64,000 bases of DNA from JAGQZY01 sp964588335 (GTDB lineage Bacteria > Bdellovibrionota > Bdellovibrionia > Bdellovibrionales > JAGQZY01): positions 253,389-317,388 of the forward strand of contig CAZPOV010000002.1 of assembly GCA_964588335.1 (NCBI GenBank), read 5' to 3'. Shown in pieces: positions 1 to 8,800 of the stretch (position 1 is its first letter; each line of letters starts with the position of its first letter). The position numbers were made by a program, and so were the translations under genes. A model generated the notes under the pieces. That model did not search any database and had not been told where the DNA came from. It saw only the letters and a list, made by a program, of their open reading frames with translations.

Positions 1-164
1 TCGATTTTGTCTCCCGTCGGGCTACGACCCAAGGCACAAAGCGAGCCCTTTTGAATGTCGCAAACGAACCATCCTGCCCGCGGCGTGGCTCGCTTTCTTG
101 GGGATCAAAAGCATTGGCGAATTCCAGGTCCGTCTGCTAGCGTTAGCAGTCGGAGGAATTCCCT

Positions 165-1139
165 ATGTTGCTCAAAATTTTGATTGCTGTTCATTTTTCT
201 CTTTCAGCCTTTGCTACTGAGGGCCCAACCACGATATCAGGTTTGTCATCTGGCGCATTTATGGCAGCACAAATGCATGTGGCCCATTCCAAAACGATTA
301 AGGGTGTGGCGATATTGGCGGGGGGACCTTATGGATGTTCCGGTGGAAGTGTCAGCGGAGCTCTGTTTGTCTGTATGCGAACGTTAATGGGAAAACCCAG
401 CGGCGCCGATCTTTTTGCCGATGCCATCCGCTTGGGAGAGGCGGGGAGGATTGATCCGGTTTCGAACCTGCAAGGCAGTCGCGTCGTTTTGGTGACCGGG
501 CCAAACGACACCACTGTTTATTCCTCGGTTGTCTATGAGAATAAAAGTTTTTACGCCAGTTTAAAGCGGCAAAGTATCAAGGTGATCGATGATTTACCGG
601 TCGGGCATGCCTTTCCGACTGTTGATAAAGGCAACGCCTGTGAAACGGGAAGCCAAAGTCCTTGGGTCAGTGCCTGTGGCCGCGATGTGGCCGGGGAGAT
701 CCTCAATCATTTGTATGGCGAATTGCAAGAGCCTGGCCTCGCTAAGGATGAAAACTTTTTTCAATTCTCACAAGTGGAGAATCACTCCATGGACAGTCGT
801 GGGATTGCTTATGTGCCCGAATCCTGTCAGACAAGCCTCAATTGTCCGGTTCACATGTCCTTGCACGGCTGTCAGCAGGGGATCTCTCGTGGAGTGGGTG
901 AATTTTATTTTCGCAATGTCGGGTTCAACGAATGGGCCGAGAGTAACGGAATTATTATCGTTTACCCCCAGGCAATTTCTAGTTTAGGCAACCCCAATCA
1001 GTGCTGGGATTGGTGGGGGTATCTTGAAAGCGATTATAAAACTCAGTCAGCTCCACAAATCAAAGCCCTGAAGTCATTGCTTGATCAGTTTGAAAACAAT
1101 TCGATAGAGCTTCAACCCTACCAGCCTTCGGCGGGTTAA
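165..1139 (+). CDS. Exported PHB-depolymerase-like esterase
   Basis: A 324-aa alpha/beta hydrolase of the polyhydroxybutyrate depolymerase type, expected to hydrolyse poly- or oligo-hydroxyalkanoate esters outside the cytoplasm. Residues 1-17 form a signal peptide. The lipase box GLSSG places the nucleophile at Ser28, very near the mature N-terminus. An Asp in the GPNDTT stretch and the His of the PVGHAFPT motif complete a plausible triad, and the Trp-rich CWDWWGY near the C-terminus is usual in this family. A GGAGG ribosome site stands 8 bases before the ATG. The gene stands alone, convergent with the minus-strand lipid cluster. Family assignment is firm; the natural substrate is inferred only. 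Confidence 0.85.
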   Translation: MLLKILIAVHFSLSAFATEGPTTISGLSSGAFMAAQMHVAHSKTIKGVAILAGGPYGCSGGSVSGALFVCMRTLMGKPSGADLFADAIRLGEAGRIDPVSNLQGSRVVLVTGPNDTTVYSSVVYENKSFYASLKRQSIKVIDDLPVGHAFPTVDKGNACETGSQSPWVSACGRDVAGEILNHLYGELQEPGLAKDENFFQFSQVENHSMDSRGIAYVPESCQTSLNCPVHMSLHGCQQGISRGVGEFYFRNVGFNEWAESNGIIIVYPQAISSLGNPNQCWDWWGYLESDYKTQSAPQIKALKSLLDQFENNSIELQPYQPSAG

Positions 1140-1312
1140 GGGGTGGTGACTGAATAGACCTTAGGGAACTATGGCAAAGGGAATTTTAATCGGTTTCCTT
1201 CCGTGACCCTATTTTTTTCAAAGTCGCCGTTTTGGTGAAATCTTGGTCGGAAGCCCGTTGGTTTCTTCGCCGTAAATTTTACCAGTCTTTAGCCAATTAC
1301 AAGGATCTTTGT

Positions 1313-2233
1313 TCAGAAAGTTCCTTCGGCGCCGACTTGTGCGAACCAGCGAGTGTAGACCTGAAGGTTTTCAATATTGTTGCTTTCTTGCCAAAGGGGG
1401 CGACCCACTAAAGCTTTTAGCTTTAAGTTTTTAGTGATTTCATACTGGCTGTTGATATTGGCGGCAAACTCCCAAAAATTGCGCGGCGAATGATAAAACG
1501 CCATCACAGGCAGGCGCCCGTAGGTGCTGTCCTGACCATTCATTCTTTGTACGTGGCGATAGTTAAGCCACAGGCCAGGCATCAGCAAAGGATCGGCAAG
1601 ATAGGAGTACCAAACACGACTGATGTATTCGTTGCCACGGCGGTAGTCATATTGATTTCGACCGGTGCGAAGAATGGCCATGGCCAATCCTCCCATTTGA
1701 TGCCGGCGACGGGTGGCTAAGTAAATGAGGCTGGGTTCAAGGTCGTAGGTTCCCGAGCCCAATTGCATATTGTAAGGGTAATTATAATCAGGGGCGTTAA
1801 CATTTTTCTCACTGATCGAGCCAGTTGGCACCGACAAAGTGAGATCGGCGATGATCAAATCAAAGCCACTGATAAAAGTTTTAGTGGCTTTGAGTTTGGT
1901 GTCTCCCATGCCCTGGGACACATCTTTACTAAAGATGGGTCCAAACTTGGTTTCAGCGTAATTTCGGATCTGACGAGCTTGCACTGCAAAATTCAAGGTT
2001 GGTGTGGCGAGATAGGTCAGTTGCATGGTTTGGGTGGAGTAACTCACACCCTCGAATCCATACAGACCGCTGTCGGAATCATGACGACCCTGAAAGTCGT
2101 AATACAAGCTATCAAAAGTGGCTTTGAAATTGGGGGAAGAGATCGCTGCTTTCGTTGAAACAGATTGGCCCCACGCCACGGTGGTGGCGAAAAAAGCGAC
2201 GACAAAAACACCCATTTTCAAAAGTGCTTTCAT
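1313..2233 (-). CDS. Outer-membrane beta-barrel protein, possible hydrophobic-compound channel
   Basis: A 306-aa protein with a signal peptide (about residues 1-22) followed by alternating amphipathic strands rich in aromatic residues, resembling the transporter-like barrels annotated as phenol/MetA-pathway proteins. No enzyme motif is visible. Its ATG overlaps the stop of the preceding hydrolase gene (TAATG) and GGAGC serves as ribosome site, so the two are translationally coupled. It is the last gene of the four-gene minus-strand operon with the KAS III-like protein and the acyl-CoA ligase, which suggests it moves the substrate or product of that pathway across the outer membrane. The barrel call is by pattern; the transport role is inferred. 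Confidence 0.6.
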   Translation of the reverse strand: MKALLKMGVFVVAFFATTVAWGQSVSTKAAISSPNFKATFDSLYYDFQGRHDSDSGLYGFEGVSYSTQTMQLTYLATPTLNFAVQARQIRNYAETKFGPIFSKDVSQGMGDTKLKATKTFISGFDLIIADLTLSVPTGSISEKNVNAPDYNYPYNMQLGSGTYDLEPSLIYLATRRRHQMGGLAMAILRTGRNQYDYRRGNEYISRVWYSYLADPLLMPGLWLNYRHVQRMNGQDSTYGRLPVMAFYHSPRNFWEFAANINSQYEITKNLKLKALVGRPLWQESNNIENLQVYTRWFAQVGAEGTF

Positions 2234-3291
2234 TATTCAGCTCCCCAGGCCTCAGCCGACAGGTTGGAGTAGTCTAAAAGACTTTCTCGCAGGGTCTTGG
2301 CTGGGTTGCCCGAACCGACTTTGACGGTCGAGTCGATGGCCAATTGTTCATTGATGGCCAAGCGGGTTTGCTCGGCCGCCACTTCTGGCGCGACACCGGG
2401 AATGGCATGGTAGCTGCCTGCAAAAGTCACCAAGCTGCGCTTGGCCGGGTTGTTTTCCATCATTTCCCAAAATTGTATTTGATCTTTATAAAGAGCGGCT
2501 TCTTCCATGCTTGCGACAAATAACGAGGTGCTTGGAAGATCAGCGTCGGCATAATCTTTTAGGTCAAACCACTTTGAAGCGCGAGCCATCTGATAAACAC
2601 CACTGTAAAAGTTTTTAAAAGGAACATTTTCAAAGCTGTATTTGTTTTGAGTCACTAAGAAAGACAAAGTATTGCCAATTTCAGCGTCATAGAAATAATC
2701 GGCATAGATGTTACCGGACTGCTTTAAGGTTTGGTACCAAGCATGGCGGCTGGCACCGTAAGCGTTGTAGCGGCCCGATGTCATCACAGCCGGTGCAATC
2801 AAAACAAAGTGATTCACTCGGTCTTTGTTTTGGAGGGCCAACTCAGTGGCTGGAATCGATCCGTAAGAAAGGGAAACCAAATTGAATTGAGAAATCTCAA
2901 GAACGTCAACAACGGCCATCGTCTCGTCAACTAGATCTTGGATTTCCAAACCACTCTGAATCCATTGAAAAAACGGGTGGTAGGTCATCTTGGCAAAATA
3001 AGGCGTTTCTCCTTGTAAAGCTTGCAGTGATTCCGGTTGCGTGCTGTACGCCACCTGCAAGACTCCAGTGCCGTCTTTGGAAAGTTCGTTAAAGTACTCA
3101 TCCCAGTTTTCAACGGCGTAGATCAAGCCATTCATAAGGACCACAGTCGGTTTTCCGGCCTCAGCGGCTTGATAGCGATAATAGACTTTATGGTCAGAAG
3201 CCAATTCAACGACTCCGTCTTCCAAGGCCCAGGCAGAGGTCGGCACGATCAAAGCAAGCATTGCTGACACTAAAAAAGAAATTGTTTTCAT
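2233..3291 (-). CDS. Exported alpha/beta hydrolase
   Basis: A 352-aa alpha/beta hydrolase with a signal peptide ending near TSAWA. The start was set at 3291 because AAGGAG lies 9 bases upstream; a start 24 bases further up has no ribosome site and would run into the ligase gene. The nucleophile elbow is SLSYGS, that is S-x-S-x-G rather than G-x-S-x-G, with the His probably in the late GSYHAIPG motif. It sits one base downstream of the acyl-CoA ligase and overlaps the barrel gene. An exported hydrolase between a ligase and a barrel suggests that an acyl product is processed or released in the periplasm. Substrate unknown. Confidence 0.7.
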   Translation of the reverse strand: MKTISFLVSAMLALIVPTSAWALEDGVVELASDHKVYYRYQAAEAGKPTVVLMNGLIYAVENWDEYFNELSKDGTGVLQVAYSTQPESLQALQGETPYFAKMTYHPFFQWIQSGLEIQDLVDETMAVVDVLEISQFNLVSLSYGSIPATELALQNKDRVNHFVLIAPAVMTSGRYNAYGASRHAWYQTLKQSGNIYADYFYDAEIGNTLSFLVTQNKYSFENVPFKNFYSGVYQMARASKWFDLKDYADADLPSTSLFVASMEEAALYKDQIQFWEMMENNPAKRSLVTFAGSYHAIPGVAPEVAAEQTRLAINEQLAIDSTVKVGSGNPAKTLRESLLDYSNLSAEAWGAE

Positions 3292-3292
3292 A

Positions 3293-4810
3293 TTAATTGA
3301 CTCCTTGGTTTTCAATTCGGTTCTTTAATTCTTGTTTTAAAATTTTTCCAGAATCGCCTTTGGGAAGCTCGGCAATAAACTCAAATTGCTTGGGAATTTT
3401 ATAGCTGGCAATCTGGTCGCGACAAAACTGAATGAGGTCGCTGGTCTGCAGAGGTGTTTGAGTGTTGCTGACAACAAAGGCGCGGCCCACCTCACCCCAT
3501 TGGGGATCTTCGACACCCAATACCGCCACTTCGCGAACGTCGGGATGGCGACTGATCACTTTTTCAACTTCAGCGGGATAAACATTCTCGCCACCGCTAA
3601 TGTACATTTCTTTTTTACGTCCAACCACGTAAAAATAATCGTCCTCGTCTTTTTTGACTAAGTCTCCGGTGCGTAACCAACCATCAGATGTGAAAGTCGA
3701 GTGGGTGGCTTCAGGGTTATGCCAATACTCCGTCATGCACATCGGTCCTTTCAGTAAAAGTTCACCGACCTGACCGGTTTCCACCGAGCGATTTTCATCG
3801 TCAACAATACTGGTTTGTACGTAAAAGTTGGGGCGACCAATGGAGCCAATTTTAATTTCAGCGTCTTTTTCGCTCAAAGAAAAACAATTGGGCCCACACT
3901 CGGTCATGCCAAAACCTTGGCGAATTGCGACACCTTTACGGTGCCACGTTTGAATCATATTCAAAGGCATGGGTTCGCCGCCAACGATGGCGTAACGAAC
4001 CTTGGTAAAGTTAGTTTTCTGAAAGTTTTCACTATGGGCCATCATACTCAAAGTGGTGGGGACTCCAAAGAACAAGGTGACTTTTTCTTTTTCAATAATC
4101 TCCAAGACTTTTTCAGCGTCAAATTTGGGGAGTAAAACTGTGGTCGCACCACGGTGAATAAATGGCGTTAGCAGAACGTTCCAGCCGCCGGTGTGAAAGA
4201 AAGGTGAAAAGTTCACAGTCACATCGGTGCTCACCAAATCGAGACTCATTGAAGTGTTAATCGAATTCCAAAACAGAATTTTAGGAGTGATGACAACACC
4301 TTTCGGAAAGCCAGTGGTGCCCGAGGTGTAAAGAATTTTACAAGCTTGATCAAACTCGCCGAGGAAGGGATGGACGTCTTTAAAGTCATAGCCTTGCTCG
4401 ACCTGGGTCGACAACTCACTCATTGGTAAACATTGGGTGTCGGTGCGCAGGCGATTTGGAAGATCCGAAAACATGGGATCAAAAAATAAAATCTTCGCTC
4501 CAGAGTCACTCAGAACATAATCGGTTTCACTGGCAGCCAATCGAAAGTTTATAGGAACTAAAATAGCCCCTAAGCGTTGCAGGGCAAAGAACAAGAGTAT
4601 TGTTTCGATGCGGTTGTGAGCAAACACTGCGACGCGGTCGCCGGTTTTAACACCCAAATCTTGTTTTAAATAGGCGGCCAGCCGGTTGGCAATTCGAAAG
4701 CAGTCTTGAAAGCTGTAGTCGCGCTTTTGCACCACGTCTTTCAAAGCGATTTTTTGCGGACTGTAAAGGTTCCAGCGCGCTAGCCAATCGATTTGCTCTT
4801 CGTTTCTCAT
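3293..4810 (-). CDS. AMP-forming acyl-CoA ligase (FadD/AcsM type)
   Basis: A 505-aa member of the ANL adenylating enzymes that activates a carboxylic acid to an acyl-AMP and then an acyl-CoA thioester. The P-loop-like motif YTSGTTGFPKG, the YGMTECG-type stretch (here FGMTECG), the hinge GRKKEMYISGGENVYP and the C-terminal catalytic lysine in PKGDSGKILK are all present, and length is normal for CoA ligases. The ATG overlaps the stop of the KAS III-like gene by 4 bases (ATGA), and GGGGA lies 8 bases upstream. With its neighbours it probably supplies activated acyl groups. The acid is unknown; the intact C-terminal lysine argues for a CoA ligase rather than a beta-lactone synthetase. Confidence 0.88.
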   Translation of the reverse strand: MRNEEQIDWLARWNLYSPQKIALKDVVQKRDYSFQDCFRIANRLAAYLKQDLGVKTGDRVAVFAHNRIETILLFFALQRLGAILVPINFRLAASETDYVLSDSGAKILFFDPMFSDLPNRLRTDTQCLPMSELSTQVEQGYDFKDVHPFLGEFDQACKILYTSGTTGFPKGVVITPKILFWNSINTSMSLDLVSTDVTVNFSPFFHTGGWNVLLTPFIHRGATTVLLPKFDAEKVLEIIEKEKVTLFFGVPTTLSMMAHSENFQKTNFTKVRYAIVGGEPMPLNMIQTWHRKGVAIRQGFGMTECGPNCFSLSEKDAEIKIGSIGRPNFYVQTSIVDDENRSVETGQVGELLLKGPMCMTEYWHNPEATHSTFTSDGWLRTGDLVKKDEDDYFYVVGRKKEMYISGGENVYPAEVEKVISRHPDVREVAVLGVEDPQWGEVGRAFVVSNTQTPLQTSDLIQFCRDQIASYKIPKQFEFIAELPKGDSGKILKQELKNRIENQGVN

Positions 4811-5811
4811 GTATCAAATCCCCATGTTAAAGCCAGTGCGGCCATCGACATGCCGCCACCGGATCCAAGCATGAAAACCAAGTCGCCTTTTTTAAGTTTA
4901 TGCTTTTCCACCGCATCGCTGAGGGCCATCGGAATGCAAGCGCTTCCGGTGTAACCAAATTGATCCATCACATTGTGTGAGGTTTCATGGGGAAGCCCTA
5001 AAGAATCCATGGCGGCATTGATGGTATCAATATTCAATTGCGTTAAGAAAAAGGAATCAATGTCTTCTGGTTTTTTCTTGATTCGATCGAGAATGGAATG
5101 GGTGAGTCGCGGCCAATGCACAGCATTGGTTTCAACAGGAATCTTTTTAGCGAAATTAAGAAGATGCTCTTTATTTTGCAAACGTTCGGCAGTGATTTTT
5201 TTGTGAGTTCCACCAGCGTAAATACCCATATAATCATGATACTGCCCATCGGCATAAAGCTCTGAACCTAAGAACCCCGAGTCGTCCTCGCTGCGTGACA
5301 CCACGCAAGCCCCAGCGCCATCGGCAAACATGGAGGCGATTTTATAATCGTCAAAATCAAGATAACGACTCATTCCATAGGCGCCGACGACCAGGATATT
5401 TTTATAGGCCGGGTCGGCAACAATGAATTTATTAGCGGTATCAAGAGCGGTGACAAAACCAGCACACGCTGCATTCATGTCAAAGCAACCGGCCTTTTCG
5501 GCGCCTAGCTTGTATTGCACGACAGCCGCCGTGCTCGGCGAAATGTAATCGGGTGTATCGGTAGCAACAATGATCAAGTCCAAGTCGGTGGCTTTTAAAC
5601 CCGCCTGTTGCAGAGCTTTTTCGGCCGCTGGTATAATAAGGTCAGACGTGGATTCATCGTCAGCCATAAAATAGCGTTGATGAATGTTGCGACGCTCTTT
5701 TAGAAAGCTGTCGATATCTTTTTCATACAAGTCATTAAAATATTGATTGGTGACAAGGCGTTCAGGCACATGATGGCCAACACCGGTGATCGTTCCAGGT
5801 TTGTTTGTCAT
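4807..5811 (-). CDS. KAS III (FabH)-like protein lacking catalytic His and Asn
   Basis: A 334-aa thiolase-fold protein of the beta-ketoacyl synthase III family. The nucleophile is present: Cys116 in DMNAACAGF. Aligning by eye to FabH, the HQAN motif becomes TQLN (Thr257) and the Asn of HGNTSAAS becomes Tyr287 in FGYTGSAC, so two of the three catalytic residues of a condensing enzyme are missing. The glycine-rich end GSGGGMSMAAL is normal. It may act as an acyltransferase or acyl carrier rather than in decarboxylative condensation. The start at 5811 is preferred because GGGGGAATTC leads straight into it. It is the first gene of the minus-strand operon. Fold is certain; reaction is unknown. Confidence 0.85.
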   Translation of the reverse strand: MTNKPGTITGVGHHVPERLVTNQYFNDLYEKDIDSFLKERRNIHQRYFMADDESTSDLIIPAAEKALQQAGLKATDLDLIIVATDTPDYISPSTAAVVQYKLGAEKAGCFDMNAACAGFVTALDTANKFIVADPAYKNILVVGAYGMSRYLDFDDYKIASMFADGAGACVVSRSEDDSGFLGSELYADGQYHDYMGIYAGGTHKKITAERLQNKEHLLNFAKKIPVETNAVHWPRLTHSILDRIKKKPEDIDSFFLTQLNIDTINAAMDSLGLPHETSHNVMDQFGYTGSACIPMALSDAVEKHKLKKGDLVFMLGSGGGMSMAALALTWGFDT

Positions 5812-5837
5812 GAATTCCCCCATACAGACAGAGGCCG

Positions 5838-5866
5838 CTTATATAATACAGACTAAAGTTTGACAA
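5838..5866 (-). promoter_or_regulatory. Sigma-70-like promoter for the KAS III-like operon
   Basis: On the minus strand TTGTCA (5861-5866) and TATAAG (5838-5843) are separated by 17 bases, about 27 bases before the chosen start codon at 5811. The region is the 105-base divergent gap between the KAS III-like operon and the FabG-like reductase. A TTGACA on the plus strand (5860-5865) overlaps the same spot but has no good -10 partner. Pattern match only. Confidence 0.4.
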
Positions 5867-5916
5867 TTTCCTAAAACAAACATACCTCTTTTTACGCATT
5901 TAAAAGGGGAGAGACG

Positions 5917-6666
5917 ATGTCTGTGAAGTTTGATTTTTCTGATAAAAAAGTTGTTGTAACAGGTGGCGCCCAAGGAATTGGCTTTGCGATCACCAAATGT
6001 TTTCTTGAATCGGGGGCTAACGTCACCATTTGGGATTACAATTCCGAGACTCTTAAAGTCGCAGAATCAGAGCTGTCTTCCTTTTCCAATCAGTTGACGA
6101 TGGTGCAGACCGATGTGACCGACAGCGAAAGTTGCAACCAGGCCGCTCAAAAAACGGGCGCTATCGATGTGCTAGTGAATAACGCAGGAATCACTCGTGA
6201 TAAGAGTTTTGGCAAGATGACGCATGATGACTTTAAGGCCGTAATCGACACCAATCTGACCGGTCTCTTCAATGTCACCAAATCTTTTTTGGATCAAAAG
6301 CTGTTTAACGAAAATTCTCAGAACAAACGCATTATCAATATGTCGAGTGTGGTCGCATTGTACGGAAACTTCGGACAAACCAATTATGTGGCGGCCAAAG
6401 CCGGGGTTATTGGTTTAACTAAAACTTGGGCCCGAGAGTTGGGTCGAAAAGGTTTTACCACCAACGCCATCGCTCCTGGATTTATCGAAACAAAGATGAC
6501 GGCGGCGATGCCGGCTGAGGTTTTACAAGCCATGACTGACAAAGTGCCTGTTCAACGTATGGGACGGGTGGAAGATATTGCCAATGCCTGTTTGTTTTTA
6601 TCGTCAGACCAGAGCTCCTATATTAACGGAACAGTTATCAGTGTGGACGGTGGCGTAACAGTCTAA
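5917..6666 (+). CDS. FabG-like short-chain dehydrogenase/reductase
   Basis: A 249-aa classical SDR, NAD(P)H-dependent, likely reducing a 3-oxoacyl thioester. The cofactor site TGGAQGIG, the NNAG motif, the catalytic Ser in the NMSSV stretch, the YVAAK motif and the NAIAPGFIETKM segment are all in place and the length is usual for FabG or acetoacetyl-CoA reductase (PhaB). AGGGGAG precedes the ATG. It is divergent from the KAS III-like operon and 19 bases upstream of a second hydrolase. Which of FabG, PhaB or a specialised reductase it is cannot be read from the sequence; the neighbourhood favours a pathway-specific role. Confidence 0.85.
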   Translation: MSVKFDFSDKKVVVTGGAQGIGFAITKCFLESGANVTIWDYNSETLKVAESELSSFSNQLTMVQTDVTDSESCNQAAQKTGAIDVLVNNAGITRDKSFGKMTHDDFKAVIDTNLTGLFNVTKSFLDQKLFNENSQNKRIINMSSVVALYGNFGQTNYVAAKAGVIGLTKTWARELGRKGFTTNAIAPGFIETKMTAAMPAEVLQAMTDKVPVQRMGRVEDIANACLFLSSDQSSYINGTVISVDGGVTV

Positions 6667-6685
6667 GCTTTGAAAGGCGAAAACA

Positions 6686-7495
6686 ATGGCAACATTTAAT
6701 AGCGACGGCTTCAATATTGGATATCAAAAAGTCGACAACAGTGGAAAACAAAATGTCTTGTTTATCCACGGCAATTTGGCCAGTAAAGAGTGGTGGTATC
6801 CTGGAATCGAAATTTTGCAGGCCCAGCCCGGTGAAGGCACATTGCTGGCTGCCGACTGGCGTGGTTACGGGGAGTCAACCGGACTCAGCGATGTTTCTGA
6901 AATTAACTTTACCACTTTTGCTCAAGACTTTATTCGGTTGCTTGAGGCTCATGAGCTCAAAGATGTGAATGTGGTTGGTCATTCGACAGGGGGATTGATT
7001 GCGATGCTCGCTGTACTTGAAAAACCAGAGCTTTTTAAAAGCCTGACTTTACTAGACAGTGTGGGCGCCACAGGTTTGGAACTGGAATTGCCAAAACAGC
7101 AGGTGTTGGCTCATTTTCAAACCATGTCCGAAAACAGAGACTATGCTTTTGCCACATTGGCCGCCACCATTCACAACTGCGATCCCCAATCTCAATCATT
7201 CAGTCACCTTTTTGATATCACCTGGAATTGTGACAAAGTGATGTATCAAGGAGTGATCGACGTTTTAAGTGATCAGATCGACATAAAAGAACGAATGCAC
7301 GAAATTAAATTGCCAACTTTAATTCTGCATGGCGATCAAGATGCCGTCTTACCATTAAGTCTTTCCGAGGAGATTCACCAATTGCTTCCCCATTCCCAAT
7401 TCAAAGTGATGGACGGTCAGGGACATTCAATGAATATGGAGAATCCCAAGCGCATGGTGACTGAGTTGACGACCTTTTGGGACACATTGGCCTAA
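6686..7495 (+). CDS. Alpha/beta hydrolase, cytoplasmic
   Basis: A 269-aa alpha/beta hydrolase without a signal peptide. The nucleophile elbow is GHSTGG, the oxyanion stretch is FIHGNLASKEWW, the acid is probably the Asp of LHGDQDAVLP and the base the His of GQGHSMNMENP, so the full triad is present. It follows the FabG-like gene by 19 bases and is probably co-transcribed. Such hydrolases act as thioesterases, lactonases or esterases; here a role in releasing or opening the product of the neighbouring KAS III-like/ligase/reductase set is reasonable but unproven. Confidence 0.82.
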   Translation: MATFNSDGFNIGYQKVDNSGKQNVLFIHGNLASKEWWYPGIEILQAQPGEGTLLAADWRGYGESTGLSDVSEINFTTFAQDFIRLLEAHELKDVNVVGHSTGGLIAMLAVLEKPELFKSLTLLDSVGATGLELELPKQQVLAHFQTMSENRDYAFATLAATIHNCDPQSQSFSHLFDITWNCDKVMYQGVIDVLSDQIDIKERMHEIKLPTLILHGDQDAVLPLSLSEEIHQLLPHSQFKVMDGQGHSMNMENPKRMVTELTTFWDTLA

Positions 7496-7559
7496 ATTGA
7501 AACGTCTTTATCAAGCTTTCTCTTGCGCTCGGGCTTTTGACGATAGACAATTTTAGGGT

Positions 7560-8126
7560 ATGTTTCGATTCAATAATCGGGGTCTGACTTTAATTGAACT
7601 GATGATGGTTGTCGCTATTATTGCGGCACTGTCGTTGTTTGCGATTCCAGCTTACAAGTCTTATCAATCGCGAGCCCGGCGGGTTGAAGGATTGAACTTA
7701 TTAAACACTTATTACACAGCGGCTATTGCAGCCAAAGCCGAGTATGGAGTTTTTCCGGGTAACTATGTGCAAACCGATTTTCAACCCAAAGGAAACCTGG
7801 GCTATCGTTTTCGCGCCGAGGACGGCACCACTGTTAATATTGCTTTAAATGATGACAACTGTTTTCAGACTGCTCAAGCCTGCAATTGTGGCGGCGCTTG
7901 CCCCGGCTTCAAAACATGGATTGATGATGGATCGGGGGCTGTGGGCACCAACATTGGTCCCACCACGGTTTTAATAAACTGCCCCCCACTGGCTCCTTTA
8001 TCAGTGACCGATAATACCTTTTCGGTTCGAGTCGGGGCGGTGGTAAGCTTGTCGGCAGCCACACCCGATCGCCTGGGAATCAATGAGCAAAAACAGATTC
8101 AAGTCTGCCAAAGTGGAATCCACTAA
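7560..8126 (+). CDS. Type IV pilin-like protein, copy 1
   Basis: A 188-aa prepilin. The leader ends at G and is followed by LTLIELMMVVAIIA, the classic N-methylated helix with Glu5, so processing by a prepilin peptidase is expected. The body carries six cysteines, including a CNCGGAC cluster and a CPPL motif near the end, suggesting disulfide-stapled loops. The ribosome site is poor (AGGGT directly against the ATG). The next gene is a close paralogue of equal length. No assembly ATPase, platform protein or peptidase gene is in the window, so whether these are pilus or pseudopilus subunits cannot be settled. Confidence 0.85.
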   Translation: MFRFNNRGLTLIELMMVVAIIAALSLFAIPAYKSYQSRARRVEGLNLLNTYYTAAIAAKAEYGVFPGNYVQTDFQPKGNLGYRFRAEDGTTVNIALNDDNCFQTAQACNCGGACPGFKTWIDDGSGAVGTNIGPTTVLINCPPLAPLSVTDNTFSVRVGAVVSLSAATPDRLGINEQKQIQVCQSGIH

Positions 8127-8208
8127 CAGAAAGTCCTCTCTCTTTTAATTTTTTTAAAAAACTCAGCGATCCTTGAAATTGTCAGTATTGTGATAGAGAA
8201 TTTTATTT

Positions 8209-8775
8209 ATGTATCGATTAAATAATAAAGGACTATCACTTATGGAATTGATGGTTGTGGTTGCAATCATCGCTATTCTTTCGCTTTTTGCTATACCTAC
8301 TTACAAATCCTATCAGGCGCGCGCCCGTCGGGTCGAAGGGTTGAACTTATTGAATACCTATTACACAGCGGCCATTGCCTCTAAGGCCGAATTCGGAGTG
8401 TTTCCGGGTAATTTCGTGCAAACCGACTTTCGCCCGAAAGGTGTACTCGGTTATCGCGTTCGATCCGAAGATGGCACCACAGTTAATATAGCCTTAAACG
8501 ATGATGGTTGCTACGCGACATGGGGTGTTTGCACGTGTGGTGGGGCTTGCGTGGGTTTTAAGGAGTGGGTCGATGATGGATCCGGAGTGGTCGGCTCTCG
8601 TATTGGACCGACCACGGTGGTTACTAACTGTCCTCCCTTGGCGCCGCTGTCGGTGACCGATAATACGTTTTCGATGCGAGTTGGCGGAGTTGTTAGTTTA
8701 ACCGCCACCAGACCGGATCGACTTGGGATTGATGAGCAAAAAACCATTCAGGTTTGTCAGAACGGAATCAATTAA
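8209..8775 (+). CDS. Type IV pilin-like protein, copy 2 (tandem paralogue)
   Basis: A 188-aa prepilin, clearly a tandem duplicate of the gene 82 bases upstream: same length, near-identical N-terminal helix (LSLMELMVVVAIIA), shared GLNLLNTYYTAAIA and GVFPGN stretches and the same cysteine plan (here CTCGGAC). Divergence is concentrated around the central cysteines. No Shine-Dalgarno is evident. A strong terminator follows. The pair may supply alternative subunits or subunits of different abundance. Confidence 0.85.
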   Translation: MYRLNNKGLSLMELMVVVAIIAILSLFAIPTYKSYQARARRVEGLNLLNTYYTAAIASKAEFGVFPGNFVQTDFRPKGVLGYRVRSEDGTTVNIALNDDGCYATWGVCTCGGACVGFKEWVDDGSGVVGSRIGPTTVVTNCPPLAPLSVTDNTFSMRVGGVVSLTATRPDRLGIDEQKTIQVCQNGIN

Positions 8776-8800
8776 AGAGTGGTCAGAGGTTTTTAGGGCA

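Noticed and set aside
1..164. CTGCTA/TAGCAG hairpin and possible end of an upstream gene
   Set aside because: The stem (about 133-148) is short and next to a ribosome site; no frame here has credible coding content.
1313..7495. Identification of the lipid cluster as OleABCD
   Set aside because: The ligase has the CoA-ligase C-terminal lysine, the SDR is a short FabG type rather than the long OleD type, and the KAS III protein lacks the His and Asn that OleA needs.
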